From JANNSX01 sp041397825 (GTDB taxonomy: Bacteria > Pseudomonadota > Alphaproteobacteria > Rhizobiales > Hyphomicrobiaceae), in NCBI GenBank assembly GCA_041397825.1, contig JAWKVX010000008.1, positions 48,779-112,778 of the forward strand: 64,000 bases of DNA. Reading direction: 5' to 3'. Below are positions 54,124-62,428 of the stretch, one piece after another. The notes under the pieces were generated by a model that was not told the origin of the DNA, searched no databases, and saw only the letters and a program-made list of their open reading frames with translations. The position numbers were made by a program, and so were the translations under genes. Each line of letters opens with the position of its first letter. Positions within the stretch are counted from its first letter, which is position 1.

Positions 54124-55109
54124 GCGGGACACCACTGCTTGCCGTCGAGCATCTGCATGTCCGCTACACGACCGCGGGCCCCGTCAAAGCCGCCCTGCTC
54201 GGTCTCAAGAGCCGCCATCTCGACGCCGTTCTCGATGTCTCCTTCGTGATCGAGAAGGGCACCACGCTGGCGCTCGTCGGCGAGAGCGGCTCCGGGAAAT
54301 CGACATTGGGCCGTGCCCTCATCGGCCTGACGCCGATTGCCGGCGGCACCGTCCTCTTTGGCGGGATCAATCCCTTCGGGACCTCCCCGCAAGGCGATCG
54401 TGCCTATCACCGCGACGTCGTCATGATGTTCCAGGATCCGGTGTCGAGCTTGAGCCCGCGCCGGACGGTGCGGGCGCTGATCGCCGAGCCGTTCCAGGTG
54501 CACGACATCAAGGACCGCGACCTCGACAGCGAGGTCGGACGTCTTCTCGATCTGGTGGGCCTGCCGCGGGATTTCGCGAGCCGCTATCCGCACCAGCTCT
54601 CGGGTGGCCAGGCCCGTCGCGTCGGCGTCGCCCGCGCCATCGCCCTCAATCCGAAATTGATCATCGCCGACGAGCCGACGGCCGGCCTCGATGTCTCGGT
54701 CCAGGGCGAGATCCTCAACCTGCTCGCCCGCCTGCAGCAGGAGTTGGGCCTGACCTATCTGGTCATCACCCACAACCTCGCCGTGGTCCGGCACATCTCG
54801 GATCGCATCGCCATCATGTATATGGGCCGCTTCGTCGAGCAGGGACGGACAGCGGATGTGTTCCAACGCCCATTGCATCCCTATGCGGCCGGCCTGATCG
54901 CAGCCCAGCCCATCCCGGATCCGAGCCGGCGGCGCACCGAGGCGCCGATCGTCGGCGAGGTGCCGAGCCTGGCGCACCGGCCAAGGGGCTGCGAGTTCCA
55001 TACCCGCTGTCCGAAGGCGGCGCCGGAATGCATGACAAGCACGCCAGACACGCGGAAGCTGGCGGCGGAGCGGCTCGTCCGCTGCCATTTCCCATTGATT
55101 GAGCAGTGA
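54120..55109 (+). CDS. ABC transporter ATP-binding protein, DppF/OppF type
   Basis: A 329-residue partner ATPase. Walker A is GESGSGKSTLGRAL, Q-loop MMFQDPVSSLSPRR, signature LSGGQARRVGVARAI, Walker B LIIADEPTAGLDVS and switch His LVITHNLAV. The C-terminal cysteine segment (GCEFHTRCPKAAPECM) matches the oligopeptide family. The signature has ARR in place of the usual QRR/QRI, a small variation within range. It is the last gene of the importer operon; 212 bases follow before the RTX gene. Confidence 0.95.
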   Translation: MSGTPLLAVEHLHVRYTTAGPVKAALLGLKSRHLDAVLDVSFVIEKGTTLALVGESGSGKSTLGRALIGLTPIAGGTVLFGGINPFGTSPQGDRAYHRDVVMMFQDPVSSLSPRRTVRALIAEPFQVHDIKDRDLDSEVGRLLDLVGLPRDFASRYPHQLSGGQARRVGVARAIALNPKLIIADEPTAGLDVSVQGEILNLLARLQQELGLTYLVITHNLAVVRHISDRIAIMYMGRFVEQGRTADVFQRPLHPYAAGLIAAQPIPDPSRRRTEAPIVGEVPSLAHRPRGCEFHTRCPKAAPECMTSTPDTRKLAAERLVRCHFPLIEQ

Positions 55110-55176
55110 ATTCCCTCGTCCGGGGTACCTAGTCCGACCCGTGGACGTCACATCGGCCCGATCCGGCATGCCGCCA

Positions 55177-55217
55177 CGGTTAATTTCACGAACCGCGGTT
55201 TTCTCACTCGAACCGTT
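55177..55217. promoter_or_regulatory. Cluster of AACCG/CGGTT half-sites upstream of the RTX gene
   Basis: CGGTT at 55177-55181 and 55196-55200 and AACCG at 55191-55195 and 55211-55215 together make an inverted and direct repeat array that includes the palindrome AACCGCGGTT at 55191-55200. The two AACCG copies start 20 bases apart, two helical turns. A TATAGAT -10-like element follows at 55231-55237. This looks like a regulator-binding region; the protein is unknown. Confidence 0.4.
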
Positions 55218-55321
55218 GTGCACGATGATCTATAGATAAGACGTCAGCCGTCTGAGCGGCTATCGAGTTCGCGAGACCGGACCGCTGGGGCGGGACGTGG
55301 CCTCCAAGTTGAGTATGCGTC

Positions 55322-57112
55322 ATGGTGTTTGCTCAGTCCGACTATGCGATCCTTCTCGAGCAGATCCTCGTCGAGAGCGAGCCTCTCAGCGTCGCGGAGA
55401 GGCAACTGGTCACCGAGCTCGAGCAGGTCATCCACGCCACCAGTGACCTTGCCGTGATCGAGTCCTGGCTGAGCATCCGCCTCCAGGAGCTGCCCCAGTC
55501 CTTTGATCCAGAGAGTTCCCTGGCCCAGACCATCGACCGACTGCTTCAGCCCATCCGGGACGGCGCCGGCGAGGAGCCCATCGTCCTGACCGCCCTGGTG
55601 AGCGGAGCGTCGGCCGTCACGCCATTCACCAGCTGGAGCGAGCTGATGGCGGCGCTCGATCAGCCCCAGCGCATCATCGATCTGATCGCCACCTATGGCA
55701 CGCATGAGACGATCACCGACGCCATCACGCCCGAGGAGAAGCAGACTGCGGCCGCCTTGCTGGCTTTCGGCAGCGCCGATCTCAACGGCGACGGCGTCAT
55801 CGACGCCTCCGAGCTGGCCCCTGTCGATCGCCTCGACTTTCTGAACGCCACGGGAGGGTTTGCCGGCGGAGCGTTGGGCGGCGTGGCGCTCGTTCCGCTC
55901 CTGGATGATGTCTCGCATCAACCGGCGAGCGCCGACTTCGCCTTCGAGAGCGAGGTCATGCTGCTGCGCGAGGTTGACAGCGGAGCTGCCGCGCCGCAGC
56001 CGTCCGACGATGGCGAGGCCGAGGCGATCGGTGGCGGCACGACAGTGGAGGACACCACCACCGGCACCCAGGCATCCGATGACGACCAAGCCCCCGTGTC
56101 CACCGGTCCGGCGGTGGATGCCCGCCTTCAGTTCGTCGACGTCGGTCTCGACGGCCGGGTCGTCGCGGATGGCGATGGACGGCTGCAGCCGAATGCGGCG
56201 GCTCCGGCGGGCCTGCTGCTGCTCGGCACGGAGGGCGACGACGACCTCGTCGGGAGCGACGGGGACGACACCGTCGTTGGCGGCTCCGGCAACGACCACA
56301 TCTCGGGCGGCGACGGCAACGATACCATCGACGGCGGTGCCGGCAACGACACGATCCTCGGCGGCGGCGGCGACGATGCGATCTCGAGCGGCCTTGGCGA
56401 CGACATCGTACTCGGTGGCGACGGTAATGACGTGATCTACGCCGGCGGGGGCAGCGACGTCATCGAGGGCGGTGCCGGCGACGACGTCATCGACGGCGAT
56501 CTGACCGGGCCCATCACCGCGGCTCTGGTGCAATCGGACGCCGCGCCAGCGTCGACGGCAGGCGAGCCGGATCGGTCGATGAGAAGTGGCGCCGACGCTG
56601 GCGACATCGACACCGTGATCTATCGCGGCCAGCAGAGCGAGTATGAGATCAAGGTCGCCGACCGCGTGACGACGGTCTCCCATCGCCACCACGACGCATC
56701 GGACTCGCCGTCTTCCGGCGGCGACGGCGTGGACCGGCTGACCCACATCGAGCGGCTGCAGTTCGCAGACAAGCTGCTCGTTTGGACGAGCGCCGGCGGC
56801 GACACTTTCGTCTGGCAGGTCGCGGGAACGCTGACGGCTGTTTTCGAGCTCTCCAACGACGGCTCGGACGGTGCCGGGCCGAGTCACGCCGATAGCCTCG
56901 ATCTCAGCGGCATCGACTGGCTGCTCGGCGCCGACGGCGACATGTTCGACTTCCGGGGCCTCGCCGATGGCGGCGACATCAACCTCCTGGAAGCGGGTGC
57001 CGTCATCGACCTGCAGGCCGGCGAGCTCGATCTCATCGGTCAGGCCGGTATCGAGGATCATTCCATGCTGTTGGGCATCTACGACAATCTGCCGGCCGAC
57101 TACATCGGCTGA
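55322..57112 (+). CDS. RTX calcium-binding protein with an EF-hand-like motif
   Basis: A 596-residue acidic protein likely exported by type I secretion. The N-terminal region (about 1-150) is helical and of unknown type. An EF-hand-like loop lies near residue 158 (SADLNGDGVIDASELA: DxNxDGxIxxxE). A Ser/Thr/Asp-rich linker leads to an RTX array (about 300-395) of nonapeptides such as GGSGNDHIS and GGDGNDTID. The C-terminal part (about 440-596) has VDRLTHIERLQFADKLLV, a domain that often follows RTX repeats in secreted proteins. There is no N-terminal signal peptide. No type I transporter is in the window. Promoter-like repeats lie upstream. Confidence 0.88.
   Translation: MVFAQSDYAILLEQILVESEPLSVAERQLVTELEQVIHATSDLAVIESWLSIRLQELPQSFDPESSLAQTIDRLLQPIRDGAGEEPIVLTALVSGASAVTPFTSWSELMAALDQPQRIIDLIATYGTHETITDAITPEEKQTAAALLAFGSADLNGDGVIDASELAPVDRLDFLNATGGFAGGALGGVALVPLLDDVSHQPASADFAFESEVMLLREVDSGAAAPQPSDDGEAEAIGGGTTVEDTTTGTQASDDDQAPVSTGPAVDARLQFVDVGLDGRVVADGDGRLQPNAAAPAGLLLLGTEGDDDLVGSDGDDTVVGGSGNDHISGGDGNDTIDGGAGNDTILGGGGDDAISSGLGDDIVLGGDGNDVIYAGGGSDVIEGGAGDDVIDGDLTGPITAALVQSDAAPASTAGEPDRSMRSGADAGDIDTVIYRGQQSEYEIKVADRVTTVSHRHHDASDSPSSGGDGVDRLTHIERLQFADKLLVWTSAGGDTFVWQVAGTLTAVFELSNDGSDGAGPSHADSLDLSGIDWLLGADGDMFDFRGLADGGDINLLEAGAVIDLQAGELDLIGQAGIEDHSMLLGIYDNLPADYIG
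56221..56509 (+). repeat. RTX nonapeptide array
   Basis: About ten consecutive 27-base units encode glycine- and aspartate-rich nonapeptides (GGxGNDxIx) that form a calcium-filled parallel beta-roll. The units are similar but not identical. Confidence 0.88.
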
Positions 57113-57270
57113 GGACGCTCCCGGTCAGGTGGAGCCGGTGGCGTCGTCGTGCTCGCTTCCGTGATGCCAACGGTATGCGCCTTAGGCGGGCGCTGGAGGC
57201 TCAGAGGCGATATCGCACCCGCAGCGCGTTGACCGGTCGGCGCGGCGGGAACAACGGGGTCGACAACGAC

Positions 57271-57309
57271 AAAAGCCCCCAGCGGCTTGCTCAGGCAGCT
57301 CCTGGGGGC
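57271..57309 (-). terminator. Rho-independent terminator of the small secreted-protein gene
   Basis: On the minus strand GCCCCCAG pairs with CTGGGGGC, with additional inner pairing, and the 3' side runs into CTTTTG. It starts 25 bases after the stop at 57334, so it ends the small secreted-protein transcript. On the plus strand there is no U-tract. Confidence 0.8.
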
Positions 57310-57333
57310 GATCTGTGAAGACGTCGGCGCCGA

Positions 57334-57681
57334 TCAGTAGCGGCAGGGCCGCGCGTGCGCGTAGCAGCGATAGGACCGCTCGCCCTTGACGCAGGTCATC
57401 GACGCGTCGGCAGCCAGACCCCAGGCGGCCCAGTCCTTGCCGTACTCGGCGGCCACCAGCCAGGACCAAGCCTGACCGGCTTTCATCTTGGCCTCGTCCT
57501 CGCTTTGAGCCCGGCCCTTGCCGTGATGGTAGTGGTCGCCGAAACAGGTCTTGCCACCCTCGCTCACCATCGTGTGCAGAAATGTCAGACCGCCACCGCG
57601 ATGCGCGGAGCCCGCGCTCGCCATGCCGGCACCGGCCAAGAGTGCTGCTACCGCAAGGGTAGAAACGGAAATCTTCAACAT
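57334..57681 (-). CDS. Small secreted protein with signal peptide
   Basis: A 115-residue protein I do not recognise. The signal peptide is MLKISVSTLAVAALLAGAG, with AxA-type cleavage near ASAG. The mature part contains a His-rich stretch (CFGDHYHHGKGRAQ) and four cysteines (CFGD, MTCVK, YRCYA, RPCRY). YGKDWAAWGLAADASMTC resembles short exported proteins of unknown role seen in alphaproteobacteria. ATG 57681 gives a normal signal peptide; a longer frame to 57717 adds 12 hydrophilic residues. A terminator follows. No partner gene is adjacent. Confidence 0.78.
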   Translation of the reverse strand: MLKISVSTLAVAALLAGAGMASAGSAHRGGGLTFLHTMVSEGGKTCFGDHYHHGKGRAQSEDEAKMKAGQAWSWLVAAEYGKDWAAWGLAADASMTCVKGERSYRCYAHARPCRY

Positions 57682-57860
57682 CACTCGCGACTCCCAAATG
57701 TTGGCGCACCAGTCCACGGGACGGTCACGCCCAATCCGACGGAAAACCCATTAACCTTTGTGGGATAAGGGGTTCGCCGTACGAAGCAACATTTGGGTTT
57801 AAGCGGTCAACGCACCTTGCAAATCAAGGTCAACGATCGCCTGCGAGTTGCGTCTGCAGT

Positions 57861-58214
57861 CTACTTGGCTGCCACGCATATGATTTCGATCCGGCATTTG
57901 GGGCTGAACATCTTGGCCTCGACGGTCGCCCGAGCCGGCAAGTTGCCGGGATCGATCCACTCTTTCCATACGGCATTGTAGGCCGGCGCGTCGGCCCAAT
58001 CGGCGATGAAGACAGTCGCCGATACGAGCTTCGACTTCGAGGTGCCGCAACGCCCCAGCATCTGATCGATATAGGCCAGCGCCTGTCGGGTCTGGCCGGC
58101 GATGTCGAGGTCGAGATCGTCGGCGACCGAGCCCGCAAGGAAGACCAGCCCGCCCGCCTCCACTGCATTCGACAGGATGCCGCCCTCCGGCTCGTGCCGC
58201 TTGATGTCCGTCAT
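57861..58214 (-). CDS. RidA-family enamine/imine deaminase
   Basis: A 117-residue protein of the RidA/YjgF family, which hydrolyses reactive 2-aminoacrylate or related enamines to keto acids and ammonia. The catalytic Arg is in LPARATVEAKM (Arg95), and ILSNAVEAGGLVFLAGSV is the N-terminal family block. The C-terminal Glu that helps bind substrate is in KCRIEIICVA. The gene lies 14 bases downstream of the universal-stress gene and probably shares its transcript. Homotrimer by family. Confidence 0.92.
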   Translation of the reverse strand: MTDIKRHEPEGGILSNAVEAGGLVFLAGSVADDLDLDIAGQTRQALAYIDQMLGRCGTSKSKLVSATVFIADWADAPAYNAVWKEWIDPGNLPARATVEAKMFSPKCRIEIICVAAK

Positions 58215-58228
58215 GAGACGTCCCCTGG

Positions 58229-59065
58229 TTAGTGAGCCATCAGAATGGGCAGGTCGGCGTTCCAGAGAATGTGCGAGGTCGCGCCGCCGAAGATCATCTG
58301 CCGGAGGCGGCTCGTCGTGTAGGCTCCCTTGATGACGGTGTCGGCGCCGAACTCCTTGGCCTCGGCCAATATCGTCGGACCGGCGTTGCCGCCCGGTTGC
58401 GTCACCATCTTGTGACTGACGTTGAAACCGTGCGCGTCGAGGTGGCTGGCCAGCATATGCCCGGGCGGGCCAATCAGCGACCCGTCGTCGACCGTCAGCA
58501 CCATGATCTCCTTGGCGCGAGCCAGGATCGGCATCGAGAAATTGATGATGCGCGTCGTCTCCGTCGAGCCGTTCCAGCCGATGATAATGCGCTCGCCAAG
58601 ACTCTGCGGCACCACCGGTGGCACGATCAGCAAGGGCCCGCCGCTCTCGAACAGCGTCGCTTCGAGGAGTCCCATGCGCGGCCGCGGCTGCCCGGAGACG
58701 GGCCGCGCCAGAATGGAGATGTCGAAAATGCGGGCCCGGGCGGCAAAGGCGAAATCATTGAGGGAGCCGTCGTTGCGCCAAGTGAAAGAGGCGCCGCTGC
58801 GGCTCGGGCCGGCTTCGGTGATGCCGCCGGAGCGCATGGCGGCGGTAAAGGCGTCTCTCAACTCGGACACGTCCTTGCTGTCGTCCGGCATTTCGAGCAG
58901 CACCGGGGCGGCACCCGCCGGCGCCATGGCGGCGATCTCGGTAAATCCCGTGATGGTCGCGGCGCCTTCGACATAGCATTGGAACCGGTCGACCAGAAGG
59001 CGCGTTGCGGCAAACAGCGCATCGAGCCCGTCGTGCTTCTCGCACGCAACGAGTGCAGTTTTCAT
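58229..59065 (-). CDS. Universal stress protein (UspA family)
   Basis: A 278-residue Usp protein made of a degenerate N-terminal and a better-preserved C-terminal Usp domain. The C-terminal domain (about 145-278) has RIIIGWNGSTETTRII, ADTVIKGAYTTSRLRQMIFGGATSHIL and NADLPILMAH, where GG-x-TSH is close to the ATP-binding G-2X-G-9X-G(S/T) motif. N-terminal residues 1-60 are a diverged copy. Start ATG 59065 has GGAGG (complement of 59071-59075) five bases upstream, better than the ATG at 59068. Followed by the ridA gene. The role in stress is by family only. Confidence 0.9.
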   Translation of the reverse strand: MKTALVACEKHDGLDALFAATRLLVDRFQCYVEGAATITGFTEIAAMAPAGAAPVLLEMPDDSKDVSELRDAFTAAMRSGGITEAGPSRSGASFTWRNDGSLNDFAFAARARIFDISILARPVSGQPRPRMGLLEATLFESGGPLLIVPPVVPQSLGERIIIGWNGSTETTRIINFSMPILARAKEIMVLTVDDGSLIGPPGHMLASHLDAHGFNVSHKMVTQPGGNAGPTILAEAKEFGADTVIKGAYTTSRLRQMIFGGATSHILWNADLPILMAH

Positions 59066-59144
59066 CATGTCCTCCACGCTGGGCTGCGATCGCCCGCAGC
59101 GGCCGGGAGCGGAAGCTTAACATGATTTGGCGAGCTGCAACGCC

Positions 59145-59699
59145 TCAGAGCAGCGGCTCATCGTAGCGGACCAGACCATCGAGGATGAGGCCCTTGATGG
59201 CCGCCTTGCCGCTGTCGTTGACGGCGACGATGACTTTGAGCGCGTTGCCGCGGACTTTCGTCTCGAGCACCCCGCCCTCGCCTTCGGGAACGAAATAGCT
59301 CTCGATGCCGTAGTGCAGGTCCATGGTCGCGCCGGCATCGCCCGTCCAGGTGTTGACGACCGTGCCACGGAGCACGATCTGTCCGGGACCGGAAGTCTCG
59401 GGCACGACGCTTCCCACGGCAACGACACTCCAGCTTCCTGGCTGCTTCTCCTCGAGCGTGACATAGCGGACGTCGCCGTTGCGCACCGTCTCTCCGGCGC
59501 CGCGCGGCACGCGAGAGATGTCATAGTTGAGGATCACATAGTCGCCGCGAAACAGCGAGCGCGGATCTACGGGGATCGTATTGAGGACGATCTCGCGGCC
59601 GGTCTTGAGATGCTGCACGCGCTCGACGACCATCCAGCCGAGCACCCCGGTCTGGGCCAGCAGCACGATGACGAGGGCGATCCAGGTGTTGACGCGCAT
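59145..59699 (-). CDS. GDYXXLXY-domain membrane protein
   Basis: A 184-residue protein with one N-terminal transmembrane helix (TWIALVIVLLAQTGVLGWMVV) and a soluble part that carries the family-naming motif FRGDYVILNYDIS. Other conserved blocks are RYVTLEEKQPGSW and DLHYGIESYFVPEGEG. The family is of unknown function and is often next to DUF2157 proteins. It starts four bases downstream of the DUF2157 gene stop, which makes a single transcription unit. Topology suggests the soluble part faces the periplasm. Confidence 0.88.
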   Translation of the reverse strand: MRVNTWIALVIVLLAQTGVLGWMVVERVQHLKTGREIVLNTIPVDPRSLFRGDYVILNYDISRVPRGAGETVRNGDVRYVTLEEKQPGSWSVVAVGSVVPETSGPGQIVLRGTVVNTWTGDAGATMDLHYGIESYFVPEGEGGVLETKVRGNALKVIVAVNDSGKAAIKGLILDGLVRYDEPLL

Positions 59700-59702
59700 G
59701 GC

Positions 59703-60836
59703 TCAGGTCGCCTCCTTGGCGGTGGCTTGCGGCAGTTTGACGAGCTTGTAGGCGATGACAGCGAGCACGACGACCAGGACGCCCGCGATCAGGAAGAATA
59801 GCGAGGTATCGAGCAGCGTGCCGAAGGTCCGGAAGTAGATGCCGAGCAGCTCCAAAGAGATCCCGGCATAGGCGACCCACATGAGACCACGGTTGTCCGT
59901 CATCGCGGCCGCGACGAGACCGCCGACGAGCAGCACGAGCGAGCCCGCGCCGAGCAGCCACAGCGGCATGCCGTTCGAGGCGAGCCAAGCCTCGTTGCCG
60001 CCGCCCCACAAGCTGCCTTCCAGGAACTGGATGGAGAACAACGCCGCGAACGCGACGGCCAGCCCATAGGCCGCCGCCGGCCGGCTTGCCGCCAGCACCC
60101 GATCGATCGGATCGCGCAGGGCGACAGCGAGCACCGTGATGGCCAGGCCGATGCCGAGCGTCAGCCAATGGCCGTCGCCGATCTGCGTCAGATAGCCGAT
60201 GAGGACGACGAAGGCGGACAACGAGAACGCCAGCAGATGATAGCCGAAGCGCCAGCGCGTCGTCAGCGTGAGCGCGAGAAACAACGCCCCCCAGAAGGCG
60301 AGATAGGGCCAGTGGAGCGTGCCCCACAGATTGGTTTCCCAGACACCCCAGATTCCCGCGAGGCCGATCGCCAGCGCATAGGCGGGATTGGAGCGGAAGA
60401 GAACCGCCGCCAGCGCCGTGCCGAGCCCCCAGACGAGCACCGCGCCCGGCGGATGCCCCTCGATGTGGTACATTTGCGCGATCAGCATGATGCTCGCACC
60501 GAAGATCGCCGAGCCGAGCAGCACCGCGGCATGGCCGAACGCCGGATGCTCCTTGACGTAGAGCCAAGCGGCGAGACCGTAGGCCGCCCACATGCCGGCG
60601 CCGAGCAGCGAAAGGCGCACGAGGCGAGGCATCTCCTGCCAGTTGGCGCCGACGAACATCATGACGCCGAAGCCGATCAGCGTCGCGCCCAGCACGCCGA
60701 GCACGCCTGCCAGGCCGAAACGGGCCGAGCCGCGGTGGAGCTCGTCACGGATGCCGTCGAGGCCCTGATCGGTGACCCAGCCCTGCCGATGCCAACGCTC
60801 GACCTGCCGCTCGAGCTTCTGCCGATGCCACAGCAC
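59703..60836 (-). CDS. DUF2157 multi-pass membrane protein
   Basis: A 377-residue inner-membrane protein with about 10 helices. The soluble N-terminus LWHRQKLERQVERWHRQGWVT is the DUF2157 start, followed by FGLAGVLGVLGATLIGFGVMMFVGANW. GTG 60836 was chosen because GGGAG lies seven bases upstream and gives the normal family N-terminus; a TTG at 60896 would be 20 residues earlier. Paired with the GDYXXLXY gene. A perfect palindrome lies 19 bases upstream of the chosen start. Function unknown. Confidence 0.85.
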   Translation of the reverse strand: MLWHRQKLERQVERWHRQGWVTDQGLDGIRDELHRGSARFGLAGVLGVLGATLIGFGVMMFVGANWQEMPRLVRLSLLGAGMWAAYGLAAWLYVKEHPAFGHAAVLLGSAIFGASIMLIAQMYHIEGHPPGAVLVWGLGTALAAVLFRSNPAYALAIGLAGIWGVWETNLWGTLHWPYLAFWGALFLALTLTTRWRFGYHLLAFSLSAFVVLIGYLTQIGDGHWLTLGIGLAITVLAVALRDPIDRVLAASRPAAAYGLAVAFAALFSIQFLEGSLWGGGNEAWLASNGMPLWLLGAGSLVLLVGGLVAAAMTDNRGLMWVAYAGISLELLGIYFRTFGTLLDTSLFFLIAGVLVVVLAVIAYKLVKLPQATAKEAT

Positions 60837-60854
60837 GAGGGTGCTCCCGTTTAA

Positions 60855-60869
60855 TTGAACGTTGTTCAA
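60855..60869. promoter_or_regulatory. TetR-type operator candidate
   Basis: TTGAACGTTGTTCAA is a perfect 6-bp inverted repeat with a 3-base spacer, 19 bases upstream of the DUF2157 start. Its size and symmetry fit a TetR- or similar repressor dimer, and it would lie over the promoter of this pair. No repressor gene is adjacent, so the regulator would act in trans. Confidence 0.5.
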
Positions 60870-60966
60870 ATATAGCAGATCCAACGTCGTCGTCAAGCTC
60901 GCCCGTCCGCGATCCGGTCGCTAGGATAACGATCCATGATCGAAGCAGAGCCCGAGGGAGAGTTGC

Positions 60967-62412
60967 ATGGCCGACTTCAAGGAATACGAGAGCTACGATG
61001 GATTGGGGCTGGCCGAGCTCGTCCGCCAGAAGCAGGTGACGCCGGCCGAGTTGCTCGACGCCGCCCTGGTCCGGGTCGAGCGCTATGATCCCAAGATCGG
61101 CGCGATCGTCCACCTCCAGGCGGACGTCGCCCGCAAGCGCCTCGCGCACCTGCCGGCCGACGGCCCCTTCGCCGGCGTGCCCTTCCTGCTCAAGGACCTC
61201 GGCTGCGAGGCCCGCGACTTCCCCTCGAGCTCGGGCTCGCGGCTGTTCGCCAACGAGCCCTGGGCCTATGATTCCGAGATCTTCCTCCGGATGGAGAGAA
61301 CCGGCCTCGTCACCTTTGGCCGGACGACGAGCCCCGAGGGCGGCATCGGCCCGGCGACGGAGGCGCAGGTCTACGACGCCCCGACGCGCAATCCCTGGAA
61401 TCTCGGCCACACCTCCGGTGGCTCGAGCGGCGGCTCGGGGTCGGCGGTGGCGGCCGGCATCGTGCCGCTCGCCCACGGCAGCGACGGCGGCGGCTCGGTA
61501 CGCATTCCCGCCGCCTGCTGCGGCCTCGTCGGCCTGAAACCGACGCGCGCGCGCCTGCCCGACGGGCCGGCCTCCGGCGAGGGCTGGGGCGGCATGGCGA
61601 TCGACGGCTTCCTCACGCGCACGGTGCGCGACACCGCCGCCCTCCTCGATGCGACGCACGGCCCCGACCTCGGCGCGCCCTACTGGCCGCCGGCCGTCGC
61701 CTGGCCGTTCCTCGAGGAGATCAAGACACCGCCCAAGCGTCTCAAGGTCGCCGTATCGAGCAAATCCTTCACCGGCGCCGATACGCATCCCGACTGCCAG
61801 GCCGCCGTCGCCAAGACCGCGAACCTGCTCGCGCATCTGGGCCACGAGATCATCGAGGCCGCGCCCAAGATCGACATCATGCGGCTGATGCGGGCCTGGA
61901 CGGATGTGGTGGCGGCGGGCACCGCGCTGACGGTCGAGTCGAAAGAGCGGGCGATGGGCCGCAAAGCCGAGGATCACGAGCTGGAGGGCGTCACCTGGGG
62001 GGCCATCGAGCACGCCCGGAGCGTGCGCGGCGCCGACTATCTCGCCGCCCTCAACGTCGTGCACGGCATGGGCCGCAAGATGGCGCGCTTCCTCGCCGAC
62101 TACGACGTGCTCCTGACGCCGACGCTGGCTGAGCCGCCGGCCAAGGTCGGCCGCTTCAAGCCCGTCAGCCGCGACTTCCTCGACTATCGGCTCGGCCCCA
62201 ACGGCGTGCTCCCCTACTCGCCCTTCACCGCCCTCTTCAATGCGACCGGTCAGCCGGCGATCTCGCTGCCGCTCTACTGGACGGCCGACCATTTGCCGGT
62301 CGGTGTGCATTTCGCGGCGAAGTTCGGCGAGGACGCGCTGCTGCTGAAGCTCGCCGCCGAGCTCGAGCAGGCCGCGCCCTGGTTCGATAAGCGGCCGACG
62401 GCGCTGTCCTAG
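60967..62412 (+). CDS. Amidase-signature enzyme (AS family)
   Basis: A 481-residue amidase. The Ser-cisSer-Lys triad of the amidase-signature family is present: Lys76 in VPFLLKDLG, cis-Ser in HTSGGSSGGSG (about 153) and nucleophile Ser177 in GSDGGGSVRIPAACCGLVG. It hydrolyses a carboxylic amide, but substrate and tRNA-independence are unproven; GatA is less likely because gatB and gatC are absent. ATG 60967 follows GAGGGAGA by 5-7 bases. It stands next to the oxygenase gene (16-base convergent gap). No signal peptide. Confidence 0.9.
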   Translation: MADFKEYESYDGLGLAELVRQKQVTPAELLDAALVRVERYDPKIGAIVHLQADVARKRLAHLPADGPFAGVPFLLKDLGCEARDFPSSSGSRLFANEPWAYDSEIFLRMERTGLVTFGRTTSPEGGIGPATEAQVYDAPTRNPWNLGHTSGGSSGGSGSAVAAGIVPLAHGSDGGGSVRIPAACCGLVGLKPTRARLPDGPASGEGWGGMAIDGFLTRTVRDTAALLDATHGPDLGAPYWPPAVAWPFLEEIKTPPKRLKVAVSSKSFTGADTHPDCQAAVAKTANLLAHLGHEIIEAAPKIDIMRLMRAWTDVVAAGTALTVESKERAMGRKAEDHELEGVTWGAIEHARSVRGADYLAALNVVHGMGRKMARFLADYDVLLTPTLAEPPAKVGRFKPVSRDFLDYRLGPNGVLPYSPFTALFNATGQPAISLPLYWTADHLPVGVHFAAKFGEDALLLKLAAELEQAAPWFDKRPTALS

Positions 62413-62428
62413 CCGCCGCCCCAGCGCG

